From Dipteris shenzhenensis (lineage: Eukaryota > Polypodiophyta > Polypodiopsida > Gleicheniales), in the NCBI GenBank assembly GCA_047967505.1, contig CM106539.1: 64,000 nt of DNA. One strand, written 5' to 3'. Both the position numbers and the translations under genes were made by a program. Every line of letters starts with the position of its first letter. Within the stretch, counting starts at the first letter, position 1. Under the pieces are notes generated by a model. It ran no database searches, was not told the DNA's origin, and saw only the letters and a program-made list of their open reading frames with translations. Of this stretch, positions 30,304-41,425 are shown one piece after another.

Positions 30304-31378
30304 ATGGAGAGGCATGATATTGTGATTGTGTTAGATGAGGGTGTGGCTGAAAATCATGTGTTGGGATATGTTCATCTTAAAGCCGGCGGTACCTACAAGG
30401 ACTTGAGAGAAGAGATCATCCTTGATAATCTCATCATAGATGAGTTTATATTTTTGGGAGGATCTAGGAAAATTCCAATAGGGGCCAAGCAAGAGGAGAG
30501 ATGGATAGTTGATGCTGCAGAAGTAACCATCCAATTGAAAATGGAATATGATACACAAGGCAAACGCCAAAAAGTGGACTCAGTTGGAGATAGCAATAAA
30601 ATGCAGCCAAAGTGTACAGTGTCTCCAGATTTATATATGCATGATCTTGCTCAAGGGTGTGAGAGGTACAATATGGTGGATGATTCGACTACGTGTGGTA
30701 GTGTTTCTAAGAATCGATTGAAGAGTCACCTTGCAACACCATTTGAGGTCAAAAAATGGCAGAGGGAGATTAAGATAGCCAAAGAAAAGTTAAGAGCAAA
30801 AGGCCGACATGATAGATTTGAGCTCATGTCAAAGGACAAGGATGGTAAAGCATTGTTTCAGATTTGGTGTGAGGAGTGTGATTGCTCTTATAGTCAAGGG
30901 GGTCCTGACACTTTGTATAATTACACACACTCACACATCAACTCAGCATCCCATATGAGGATTATTGGGTTATGTGAGCAAGAGAGCCATAGAAAAGACA
31001 GCCTTGGTTCATTGGATGACATTATGGAATTAGGAAAAGAAAAAGTAAATGAAGCAATGTTGGAGGTTTCAACCTTTGCAAGTGAGAGTAATGTGGTGTT
31101 TTAACTAGTAACAGAGACTATTGGAGATTATAGCACTCTATCAAAAGTCTATATAAGCTGCATGCTAGATAACAAGTGGATACCACTATTTCCAAAGACA
31201 GGATCTCTATGACAATGCATGATTGAGCATATGAAATCCAAGCTACATATCACAAAGGCTAGTGGCATTGATTCTAGTAATCAAGTGAAGAGGGCTGGTG
31301 GTCGCCCATCCAAGGTGACAATTATAGATAAGAAGCAAAGAGATCTAAGTGGTTTTTTCAAGAAATGTTCTGCTAAAG
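30304..31378 (+). pseudogene. Transposase-like gene, exon with zinc finger (two stops)
   Basis: 266 codons from ATG 30,304 to TAA 31,102, after which the same frame continues (one more stop, TGA, at about 31,210) to a donor AAAG|GTAAAA at 31,379. The region IWCEECDCSYSQ...THSHINSASHM has a CX2C...HX5H arrangement resembling a BED-type DNA-binding zinc finger. After it come charged helices and KRAGGRPSKVT, a GRP AT-hook-like motif. N-terminal DNA-binding modules of this type are usual in plant DNA-transposon proteins. The stops show it is inactive, at least in this copy. Confidence 0.65.
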
Positions 31379-31472
31379 GTAAAACTCACATGTTCTAGTT
31401 GTGTTTTCCATCAGTTTTGTATTTTCCAAGTGAACATTTTTTCTTATGCTCTATTGTAATGTTTTCTTATAG

Positions 31473-31517
31473 ATAATGACACCTTGCAAACTGCCAATGC
31501 ATCACGAAAGCCATCAG
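31473..31517 (+). CDS. Transposase-like gene, 15-codon exon
   Basis: Between TTCTTATAG and CATCAG|GTATTT, reading DNDTLQTANASRKPS. Placed by splice signals only. Confidence 0.4.
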
Positions 31518-31530
31518 GTATTTCTCATAT

Positions 31531-31718
31531 GCTTCTATTTTCAATCATTATTTCTGATTTTTTATAGAGATGTTAGGTGTAGCTAGTCATATGGCTTTTG
31601 GCTCTCTCTCCATTAGGCAAATTTTCAAGCTTCTATTTTCAATCACTATTTCTGTTTTTTTATAGAGATGTTAGGTGTAGCTAGTCATATGGCTTTTGGC
31701 TCTCTCTCCATCAAGTCT
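31531..31718. repeat. Tandem duplication in a transposase intron (98-bp period)
   Basis: 31,531-31,628 and 31,629-31,718 are near-identical (GCTTCTATTTTCAATCA through ATGGCTTTTGGCTCTCTCTC). No coding potential. Confidence 0.85.
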
Positions 31719-31751
31719 ATTGGGAACTTAACAGATTCCTCCTTTGCTCAC

Positions 31752-33497
31752 AGAGAGTAGCTTGCTTGCAACCTTGTGTTGGGGTTTTTGGCAAGGGTCA
31801 TATAACTATGATGGGAATGTGGTTGACTTGAAGCCCTTTTTGGATGATAGTAAGGGAGGTGGCAAATGGCACAATGAGCCAGCAACTAAGGCAACAATTA
31901 TGATGGGGACAAGAGAGTTCATTGAAATTAATGGCACTTTCCGTCATAAGGATTGCAAGCGGATATGTTTGGAGGGAACATACTTTGATAATTTGCAATG
32001 TTGTGCATGTGCTACTATTCCTAAAGAAAGAGACTTTCGCATGCGAGTGTATCGACAAATTTGATCTTCAGACACTCATGGATCAAGAGACATTGGAGGT
32101 GGTAGACGGTTAGATTATTTGACTCATTTAGAGTTATTGAGAGTAGCAAAAACAAAGTCCACAATGGTTTGGGTATTGAAGAAGGAGATAGCATTCACAA
32201 GAACTGAAGTTGTTGCATTGAGCGTGAAGGTTAGAAGTCTTCGGGAGAGCACTATGGAAGCCATGGTGAGGAAAGATGTTAGAAAATTTTGTCAAGATAT
32301 AATCAATGCTCATGAGCTAGGTCTGTTTGAGGGAAAGAAGGCATTGTGGAACTTCTTTGTTGACATTTCACAAAACATTTCAAGAGTAGAGGAATTATTT
32401 GAGACTGTCAAGATATGGGGAGGGACAAGGTTGCATAATTTCTTATCACTTAACCTTGGAGGTCCACACATGTCCACCACAATGAGGTCCACAAGAAAAG
32501 CACTTTTCTTTCGAACTGGTATACAAGAGGATATATTTCAACATGCAAGAGAAGTTTACACTTGTCACATGATGAAGAAAGGTATACCCTTGGGTAGTGT
32601 GCTAGTTCTTCTAGCTGAGGATGAAACAGTTGTGAAAAGAATGGTGAGATGGGTGGCACGTGATGATAATTTGGTTGGCTTTTGTGGTAAAAAGCTGGAA
32701 CACACTTGCATTCCAGACTTTGTCGTGCAAGTTGGTGATGGTCAAGATGGATATCTTAGAGTTGTGGATGCTTTTCAACATAATGTGATTGCTCATTATG
32801 CAAGGGTATTGATAGTGAATCCTCTTCTTGAATGCTTGCCAAAGCTAGTTCTATTGGTGCAATTGACATGTAATAGGTTTGATTCCATGTTTGTCAGAGA
32901 ACAGTGGGAGAGCATTCAGCTTTCTTGGAACATTTTTCTAAGGGACGTGGTAGGTCCATTGATAGGACATGCTTCAGATGGGGATAGTAGGCGCAAAAAG
33001 TTGATGTTGCAAGATTACTCTTCTTGTCAAGGTCCCAGGTTGTGCATTCCTTGGAAGGGTTGGCCCTTTACAGCACACATCACATTTGATGGGAGTATCA
33101 ATGGTTTGCATGATCAAGACTATATCCATAATGGAAAGAAACTTATCAATCCTTTGGATAGTGCATCTAGGAGGTTGGTACTTGGTAGAGAGCTTGTGAC
33201 TTTGAATCAGGTAGCAATTGTATATCAATTATTCAAGGTTGATGAACATGGCTTGCAAGAAGGGGATATTGAGAGGAAGGATAGACAAAATTGGAGAGCT
33301 GAACAAAGGATTGCTGCAAAGAAAGTACAAAAGTGTTTGAAGTTATTACAAGAAGGCTATGGTGCTCACCAAGAGCGGACATTGGGCACACGTATGTACT
33401 TATCAATAGTAGCATCTTACATTGATATTTTCTTATCACCTACCTTAGACTTGTATGGTCGTGTGAAAGCTACAGGAAAGGTGTCTTTCTTTTTCAG
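31752..33497 (+). pseudogene. Transposase-like gene, main exon (one TGA)
   Basis: After CTCACAG the frame is open for about 580 codons apart from a TGA at 32,062. It starts with CWGFWQGSYNYDGNVVDL, then a Cys-rich part with GTFRHKDCKRICLEG and NLQCCACATIP. It continues with LLAEDETVVKRMVRW (candidate first catalytic Asp, followed by NLVGFCG) and GHASDGDSRRKKLML (candidate second Asp). The exon ends at TTTTTCAG|GTATGT and joins the exon at 33,603 in phase 2 to give FRIWRMW. The spacing of acids and the DNA-binding N-terminus argue for an RNase H-fold DDE transposase. Confidence 0.7.
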
Positions 33498-33602
33498 GTA
33501 TGTAGAAGTTGCTACCATTGCTATTAGTGATATATGAATAAAGGATTTTGAACATATTTCCAAGGTTTATGTGGCTAATACTCATGGTTCTTTCTATATG
33601 TA

Positions 33603-34900
33603 GGATTTGGCGCATGTGGATCACTAAACATGATGCATACTCCCTAAAGCAAAACTTTACCAGTAGAGAAACATTCATTGACATTCAATTGTCGTGTCAC
33701 TTTGTGGTTCTCTTGATAAAGACCTTTAGGGAAAAGCATCCTCACTTGCATGTACCCCTTTCTTGCACGGGATTGGATGCATGTGAGAATTTTTTCAGCA
33801 AGGTGGGTGGAATGGTTCGGAATGAAAGATGCTATGATGGCTTTGATTTGCTGAGTAGTACAGGAGCACTTAATAGAATAGCAGAGTTTCAAGCAGGTTC
33901 AATTCTTAAATTTCCAGCAGCTCATTCTAAACAAGAAAATATATGGGCCACTTTGGAAAAGGAGAATGGCACTCCTTTGGCCAACCTGGGAGACTATGCT
34001 TGTGTGAGTAGTGACAACCATATGGTATCTGCATTGAAAGAGGGATTATTAGAAGCAAAGGCCATAAGTGAGACACTTGGTATGCGCGATGAAACTTTTT
34101 GGAATGACTCATGGGAGGAGGGAGATCTCTTAGAACTCTTCAACCCTAATCTTGAATATGTGGATGAAGATGAATCATTGGATAATGTTCTACTTATAGA
34201 TGAAGATAATCACTTTGATAGTGGTGTTCCAGGTGATCTGGATGAGGAAATTACTAGTGAAAGTGAGCTTCATCATGTGATTGATGAGGAGGAGAAGGTG
34301 GCTAGTGAAATATCACCATTTGTTGAAGTGGATGGGAAAGCCATTTCTAAAAGCACACTTGTCAACCAATTGAATGGAAATCCCACACTATCTAAAGATA
34401 GATTAACAAGGGTGAAAAGTGGAGTGTATTTTTCGTTGGAGAAGAAGGCAATGATTCATACAGGAACATGTCTTGGTATAGGATCTGATTGTGCAGTATT
34501 GTTTGAAAGCACATCAATAAATGCAAACAAAAAGACAAGAGGAAAAGGAAAAGCTAGGAATACTAGTAAGGGTGCTGTAAACGGCATGTGGTACCTTGGA
34601 AGGGTGGTAAGCATGAGGAGAAAGGTTGGAAATTGTCTAAAAGAGACAAGAGGCCCCTTTGATCTATTGGATAGGCCTTTGAATGTTCAAATTCATTTGT
34701 CATGGTATCAACAAGCAAAGGGAACTAGGACCTACACATATGACCTTGTTGACAACCAATGTGTGGACTTGGAATCTATAATATCCTTGGCCAATCTCAA
34801 CTATGATCGACAAACAAAGAAATACCATCTTGATGAGAATGACTACAAACTTTTCAATGAATATGTGCAGGGCAGAAAAGGTACATTTTCTATTTTTTAA
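33603..34900 (+). CDS. Transposase-like gene, C-terminal exon
   Basis: About 432 codons open from the acceptor CTATATGTAG. Early on it reads HVPLSCTGLDACENFFSKVGG; the Glu of CENFFS is the candidate third catalytic acid, recalling the D..ENFF block of P-type transposases, though similarity is too short to assign. A middle acidic region (LEYVDEDESLDNVLLIDED) and a basic patch (KKTRGKGKARN) follow. It can end at TAA 34,898 or splice at AAAG|GTACAT (34,882) to a short last exon at 35,101-35,145 (DKFVGKLCGMMQHL, then stop). Confidence 0.65.
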
Positions 34901-35777
34901 ATTTTTGTAAAGTTTATCCATTTTGAAGTCGTCCCTTCCCTTCCCTCCTTCCTAGTCCATTTGCAGCCCTACTACTCCAATCTCTGATGTAGATGAAGGT
35001 AACATATGTTTTTGTTTATGTGCTTTCAATCCTTCTTATCACATAGGGATCCTAGGTTTGCAGCATGTAACTTGACAGGGAGCTTATGTTTGTTTTGCAG
35101 GATAAATTTGTTGGCAAGCTATGTGGCATGATGCAGCATTTATGAGAAGATGCCCATAGATGTGTCAATGCTAAACTTATGGATTATAGACCTGGATTGT
35201 AGACATGGATTGTTCGGGTGTTACTCTTGTTTAATTTTTAGTTTTTCTAGTAAACATTCAAGATGCATTTTATGTTTTCTACTCTATCAAATTTTGGTTT
35301 AGATTCATGGATTGTTCAGGTGTTACTCTTGTGTAACTTCATATTTGCTACTATTAAACATCCAAGATGCTTTTCAGCTTTCTCATTCTAGTGTTTGTTT
35401 TTTAAGGGAGAAGAAACTTGTTTATGTTAGTGTGTAATCATTCTTATACACTATATATTGGGTCTACTACAGCTTTCTAGCTTGTCCGCCCCAATACAAT
35501 GAATGTAGTTGCTGTCTACACTATTCTGAACAAGATTAGAGACTGTTGCCAATTATGGGAAAGGATTTGGAGCTGTTTACCTCTGTATTTGGCAATACAA
35601 CATTCAAATTAGTTCATGTTTTGCAAGTACAGGTCTACATTGGAAGTTCAGTGAGGTTTGTGCATTGTTTAGCCAAGCATTGGCTAGTGGGTTAATGTGA
35701 TTTTGTTGGTGCAATACCATTCACAGCATGTGAATCAGTGGGCAGTTTATGCATACATCTAAGATGGTTCAGAATCA
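34901..35777. other. 3' region of the transposase gene
   Basis: Mostly AT-rich non-coding DNA; a possible last exon at 35,101-35,145 after TTTTGCAG. A direct repeat (ATTGTTCGGGTGTTACTCTTG and its variant) occurs at about 35,209 and 35,308. Confidence 0.45.
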
Positions 35778-36112
35778 AAATCTGAATCTAAATTCGGGAG
35801 ACGTGTTTGAAGTTTTGGCCTAGGAGGATAAATTGGATGGAACCAAGTATTCCATGTGGAGTTTTATGGTGAATAATGTGTTAGTTGGTAAGAGTATATG
35901 GGGCTATATTAGAAGTGATGAGGCTTGTCTTGTAGATCTAGTTATTGCTTCTACTACACCTTTGTAAGGAGGTAATGCATATGATATGCAGCTAGCTTCG
36001 ATAAGGCCAGCTACACCTGTTGCTCCCATTGAGGATTAGAGGAGATAGGATTAAGGGATGCCCAGGCTATGCCACTTATAGCCTTGTCCATTAAAAAGAT
36101 CATCATACCTCG
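35778..36112 (+). pseudogene. Copia gag fragment inside the DNA transposon
   Basis: One frame reads KLDGTKYSMWSFMVNNVL, the N-terminal block of copia gag, and after several stops RDAQAMPLIALSIKKIIIP, the next conserved gag block. Stops (TAG after VLA, TAA after TTPL, TAG after PIED) show it is dead. No LTR, PBS or later domains are attached, so it is a lone gag piece within the transposon. Confidence 0.75.
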
Positions 36113-36724
36113 TATCTGTTCCTCCAACATACTTGGAGAATATGTATTGGGCAAGGAAGGAGGCTAGGCTTACTTGAAAAGACATCTTGATAGTATTTCA
36201 AGAGATTTACGTATGGAAATACATTGGTGGATATGTATACTCTTTGTAGATGTACAGTCAATACATATGCAAAATGGTATAATGTTGCCTTGGTTAGCAT
36301 ATCGATGTAGGTGATTAGCATGTAATGGATGTAATGCCAACAAATGAGTGCTCTTATCATCACTATTAGGCATGAATCAAGAACATCTATTTTGATAGAT
36401 GTAACTTTAACAAATGCTGTTATCATCATTATTAGGCTTGAATCAAGAATCACCATGCTAACCATGTATGGTAACAAGTGTGCGGAGGGTGTGCGGATGA
36501 CAGATGGATGTTTGACAAAATATGATAGCCGTCTTATAGTCTTGTTGTTTGACAAAATAGGATAGCCATCTTGACGTAGGTTTAAGGAAATTGGGGGAGC
36601 ACACTAGACTTTTTCTTGTACCTTATAAGCTTAAATAGGGGTGTTTTATAATCCTACATGGATCTTAAATAGGGGGTTTTCTTGAAGTTCATGCATGCAG
36701 GTGACATCCCCCTTTAATGAAGAG
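36113..36724. other. Right arm of the DNA transposon, non-coding
   Basis: No coding motif. An imperfect tandem duplication at about 36,343-36,450 repeats (C)TTATCATCA(C/T)TATTAGG(C)(A/T)TGAATCAAGAA. The last 130 bp contain two AAATAGGGG(G/T)GTTTT motifs; a similar AGGGGGGTTTTTTG lies near the left end at 26,825. Confidence 0.5.
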
Positions 36725-36737
36725 TGAATCCCCTGGG
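36725..36737 (-). repeat. Right terminal inverted repeat
   Basis: TGAATCCCCTGGG, the reverse complement of the left end with one mismatch; followed by GTTGCAAA (36,738-36,745). Confidence 0.8.
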
Positions 36738-37560
36738 GTTGCAAATGGGTCTACAAAGTAAAATGCAAGTCTGATGGATCAGTGGAAAGGTATAAAGAAA
36801 GGCTGGTTGCCAAAGGGTATGCACAGGAGTATGGGCTAGATTATGAGGAAACTTTCAGCCCTGTTGCCAAGATGGCAACTGTGAGAACTGTCATAGCATT
36901 GGCTACTACAAATGGCTAGAAATTGCAGCAAATGGATGTCAAGAATGCTTTCCTAAATGGTGACTTGTTGGAGGAAGTCTATATGGTTCAGCCCGAGGGT
37001 TATGTGCACCCTGACTATCCCAACTATGTTTGTAGGTTGAAGAAAGCTCTCTATGGGCTAAAGCAAGCACCTAGAGCATGGAATGAAAGGATCAGTAGAT
37101 ACCTACAGGAGCTTGGTTTTGCAGTTGGGAAGGCTGATCATTCACTATTCACAAAGAAGAAAATTGCTGGATATGTTGTGATTGTGATTTATGTTGATGA
37201 TCTGATTCTGACTGGTAGTGATGATGATGGCATTGCTGAAATTAAGAGCAAGCTGAAAATGGAGTTTGATATGAAGGATCTAGGGGACTTGAAGTTATTT
37301 CTTGGCATAGAGGTGTTGAGAACACCTGATGGCATTTGGCTTATGTAGAGGTAGTATGCCTTGAATATGCTGGAGAGGTTTGGCATGAAGGATTGCAAAA
37401 CAATGGATATTACCTTGGATCAAAACTTGAAGATGATGGCTGATTTTGGAGCTGAGATTGATGACATTACCATGTATAGGAAGATAAAGCTTGATTTATT
37501 TGACTAATACCAGGCCTGATTTGGCATATGCTGTGGGACTCATTAGTCAGTTTATGCTAA
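36738..37560 (+). pseudogene. copia-3 RT, central and C-terminal piece
   Basis: Continues the RT with [27 protein letters not shown], then [25 protein letters not shown] and the catalytic [11 protein letters not shown]. It ends with the [17 protein letters not shown] block and RPDLAYAVGLISQF at about 37,510-37,550, where similarity stops. TAG stops occur at 36,917 (where TGG is expected) and at 37,346 and 37,352 (where CAG is expected). A frameshift lies near 37,490. RNase H and the 3' LTR are absent. Confidence 0.88.
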
Positions 37561-38383
37561 TGGACATGTCCAATTCTAAGACATATTATACACCACCTTA
37601 ACCATATCAAATGGTCTCAACTCCCCTTCAATTGAGAGAGAGCTCAATTGATGCACTTTTGAATCAAGACTTGCATGTGTGAAATGAATTTTTAATGTTG
37701 TAAATTAAGTGTTATTTCCTATACAAATTAGGTCTACCTAATTCACATGCAAAATAGCTATTGCAATGGTTTTTTGAATCTATCCAAGGATAAAATTCCA
37801 TAATTAGTTGGTCTTGCATTCAATTTTGGAATGAGGATACCATAAATAAAAGGGAAAAGAGGGGGGTTTGGGAGAAGTGAACTTAGAGAACCCAGGTGGC
37901 TTCATAAACAAGTCATAGTTTCTCTAACTTTTGTAGTTCTAGAAATGATCCTATATTAACATGGTCATACTAAAAAACAAGACCAAACAAAATGCTAGTG
38001 AAGACAAATATTTCCTCCTTCGCTTTATTCCCTTGCTAAGGTTTTGACTTAGCAAAAAACATACAATGTTGGCCAAAGAAAATTCAACTTATTAATAAAA
38101 TGTGATGGGAAGGACATAATTTGGAATGGTGAGGGCCAGTGAGGTGTCATCACTTAATTAATTAGAGAGGATGGACTTCCAAAGTCTCCCTTTTAAATCC
38201 AAAGATGTGTGCTTCTCGAAAAATGTGCACTTTGATTTTAATATATGGAGTGAAAAATTATACCTTAGTAAATAGCTCTTCGTTACGTTTATTAGCACTG
38301 CCTTCCAGGCAATGCTCTAGTTACATTTTTGTTACACTTTGTTGCCACGTCTTCTATTTTGGTTCTTTCTCTCTCACACACAC
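37561..38383. other. Unassigned AT-rich spacer
   Basis: No coding motif or recognised repeat between the copia-3 truncation and the microsatellite. Confidence 0.5.
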
Positions 38384-38518
<135 letters not shown>

Positions 38519-38685
38519 ATGGAGTTTGCAAATCATTCAAACTTTCCTATACACGGGCTTCCATTATAGGTGTTGCAAATTAATCATTCATTCATCTTGA
38601 CAATTGTTTTCCTTTGACAGAACCAATTTGAAGGCAGTGCTCATGAGTACTTGTACTCATTTGTTCATCTTCCTATATATTAAGG

Positions 38686-39370
38686 ATGGTGAGAGGCCAT
38701 ACTATGCCACGTGTCATCAGTGGAGAGAGCTTGGAGGGTGCCATGTGTCATGCAATTGCAAGCTATGTTGGAGGAGAGCTTGGAGGAGGGAAGTTGGCAG
38801 GGAGTGGAGGGACGCATCAAAGGGCGTGCCGATTTGAACCTCCCGTGCTCCAAGAGAAGTCTTGCAAGGAAAGGTCATTGAGGTTCATTGCAACATGCTC
38901 TTGCCTTGCTCTTTCAAGCTTGCCTTCCTCCTTACACACATTTACCTATGCTTCTCCCCTCCCCCTCTCTCATCTTACCAGCCATGAAATTGGCCCTCCT
39001 TGCCCCTCCCCACGACCCAAGCCAGTTGCAAGATGCTCAAAAATCTTGGAGATCCAACTACAAGACCCTCCCCTCTCCCATCCGCCAGACCAGAACATCC
39101 TCGAGCTTCCAGTCCTCCAACTTTGGATTGAGGGTAAATGACTGATAGTCGTCCATCGACCTGCTTCTTCCTAGCCTCTCGCTCCTTCCAGGCTGCAAAC
39201 ATAAGCAACAAATCACCCAAGCTAAAGCTCCAAGCCAACTTCATAGGATCTCGATCTGGTGGTGATCAGGAGACCACGCACAAGACAAACAAGTTCTATT
39301 GCAGATGGGCAACCCGTAAAGCCTACTCTGCATGTGAACCATCTTTCCAAGGTGATAACATGTAGTTTTT
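38686..39370 (+). other. G+C-rich segment with open frames, possible gene fragment
   Basis: Three overlapping plus frames (38,686-39,141; 38,888-39,145; 39,138-39,365) are open in a segment clearly richer in G+C than its neighbours. The last reads STCFFLASRSFQAANISNK and is rich in Ser, Lys and Arg with few acids until its end, as plastid transit peptides are, but this is a weak resemblance. It ends near CCAAG|GTGATA, a passable splice donor. No domain is recognised; it may be the 5' exon of a decayed or truncated host gene. Confidence 0.3.
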
Positions 39371-41424
39371 GGACCACTTACAAAATTCATGTACCGAGCA
39401 AGAGTCGTGAGGTTCCATAAGAAGTATCAGAGAACCATTGCAATGCTAAAGGTTGTAGGAGCTTCCAAGAGGCTGATGCCCATATAGTTTATAATCCTCT
39501 CGATGATGCCATGGAGGTAGCCTATGGACTACGTTGCAATGATCAACATTTCCAAATGACTTCAGGTTTCTTTCTAACTTTGTGGATTTCAATGTTGAGG
39601 ATAACTTAGCTACCTTTCCAAACTCTATAGCCGTATCTAGAGGTCAAAGGCATAAGAAATAATATTACAACCAAAAAGAAGAGAAACAACATGAAAGCTG
39701 TGTGCCAAGCATAGGCAATAAGATGAAGATGGAGAAGGCATCAAGATACTCCGAGTTGTTAATAAGTTGTGAAAGGGGAGGAAGTTCCTTTGATAGAGCG
39801 ATAGCGATCCTCAATCTCCGTCAACAATTCCTTGACCAAGATATTCGGAGCATCCTCAATCCTTTGAAGGATGTGAGAGATCTAAGGGATGGCATAGGTT
39901 TGCAAGAGGACAAACGCAAGAGCTTGTCTGGTGGGTAGGGGAATTCGACAAAGCTGGTGTAAAGGTGCTCCTTGAATAGGTGTAAGCTAGCTAAGAGCTT
40001 GGAGTGTATGTATCTTGGATTCTTTGTTCCTTAGGAGGTAGTAGAGGCCTTTCAAAGACAATACAAGAGGGAGGATAGGAATGAGGAGTAGCAGGAAGGG
40101 GTTGTACTTGCTCATTACCTTTGCCTTAATGCGACACCTAGATAAGCTCTTGGCTATGGCACTCAGTTGAATCTCTAGCTTGTAACCTACCATTTTCACA
40201 TTGCCTACACCTTAACAATGTGCCTAATATTGATTTTGAAAAGGGCTCTGGATGTGTTTCCATCGATGAGAATATTTGAAAATATGAATCTTTTCTTTGA
40301 GTATCTTTTGTGAGTTTGTACTGATTGTACAATTGGACAATATTCTATGTTGATCATCCTCGTTTTACCGATCGATTTGCTTTTTGTCTTTCAGGAGTGG
40401 CCAGCTCAAGATCAGATTTCACTTTGGAGCATGCCTTGGTATCCTCTCTTCGTCGCTATGCTCGGAGGACAAGGTCGCTACCTATGTGTGATAGCGCATT
40501 CCCATTTGATTTGGTAAGAATCCTTACACACGCCCATATTTCAATGGGTTTGCAGAGAGCGACCTCTAGATGTTAGGGATAGTCTTTTTTTGTTTTAGCA
40601 CTTACTTTTTGGGTTTTGGTTCTGATTGCTTTCACCCAAGGATCAAGAAACTTCTTGCATGCCTTTGCTGGCCAAATTTTTCCATGTATGTAAACATATT
40701 TCAAACAAGATCTCTCGAAAGGCAAGCTTATGAGAGTTTTGGACTCTGGTCATTGGTGGCACTATCCTTCTATGCGAGCTATAGTGTACACTTCACACAC
40801 GATGCAAACCATTTTCATCAAGTAACAAGAAGAGTTATGCTACCCCATCATGCTAAGTTGTTTCCATTGGAAGGGAAAATATTGAGGAATGATTAAAATA
40901 ATCGTATCTCTCTATTTGGTCTGAGATGATAGATAGGGGAAGAATGGTGGTTGTGGAGAACAAAGATGTGTTGGTATGAGATGATATATAGTTAAAGAAT
41001 GGTGGGTTATGGAGCACAAAGATGTGTTGATGGATCCTTCAAAGAGCTTAGAATAAAAGATTTCCCTCAAACTTTGTAGAAGGAGCATTGATTTGGGAGT
41101 TTGTCCTACCAATAGCAAAAAGTGATTTAACGACCCTCATATCTATACTTTCACATGCTCGATGTCGATGAAGGGAGCTCAACCCTAGCATATGTGTGGA
41201 TAAATTTCGTTTTTTGTACACTTCCACATTTTAAACTCTAAATTCTGTAAATCCACCTCAAGACTTATCCAAGCTCTGATTTAATGTGGTTGAAATAAGT
41301 ACTTTCAAGAAATGGCATTCATTGATAGAACATTCCACAAGGAAATTGAATGCCAAAAAAATAAAAGGAGTGTATATGAGTAACCACGAAAGCAATGGCA
41401 TGCTTGGTTTGTTTTAAAGATGAG
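39371..41424. other. Unassigned spacer
   Basis: No recognisable domain on either strand; open frames of 60-108 codons carry no motifs. Some may be 5' parts of the LINE that becomes readable at 41,426. Confidence 0.45.
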
Positions 41425-41425
41425 G

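Larger units (their letters stand above)
26777..36737. mobile_element. About 9.96-kb DNA transposon, superfamily not assigned
   Basis: Bounded by an 8-bp target duplication (GTTGCAAA) and 13-bp terminal inverted repeats: left CCCGGGGGATTCA, right (reversed) CCCAGGGGATTCA, one mismatch. The copia-3 RT frame is exactly continuous once it is removed. It carries a multi-exon transposase-like gene on the plus strand (30,304-35,145), a 0.6-kb tandem duplication (28,244-29,460) and a fragment of copia gag near its right end. Eight-base duplications are made by hAT, P-type and a few other superfamilies; the protein lacks hAT signatures I would recognise. Confidence 0.8.
25198..37560 (+). mobile_element. 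Ty1/copia relic (copia-3), split by a DNA transposon
   Basis: The internal part of a plus-strand copia element: pre-integrase and integrase (25.2-26.5 kb), the RT start (to 26,776), then, beyond the nested transposon 26,777-36,737, the rest of the RT to about 37,500. Gag, protease, RNase H and both LTRs are not seen, so it is truncated at both ends. The coding join across the 8-bp duplication is exact. It resembles copia-2 (LPDYYWA, GYKCYNPSTKK blocks) more than copia-1. Confidence 0.88.
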
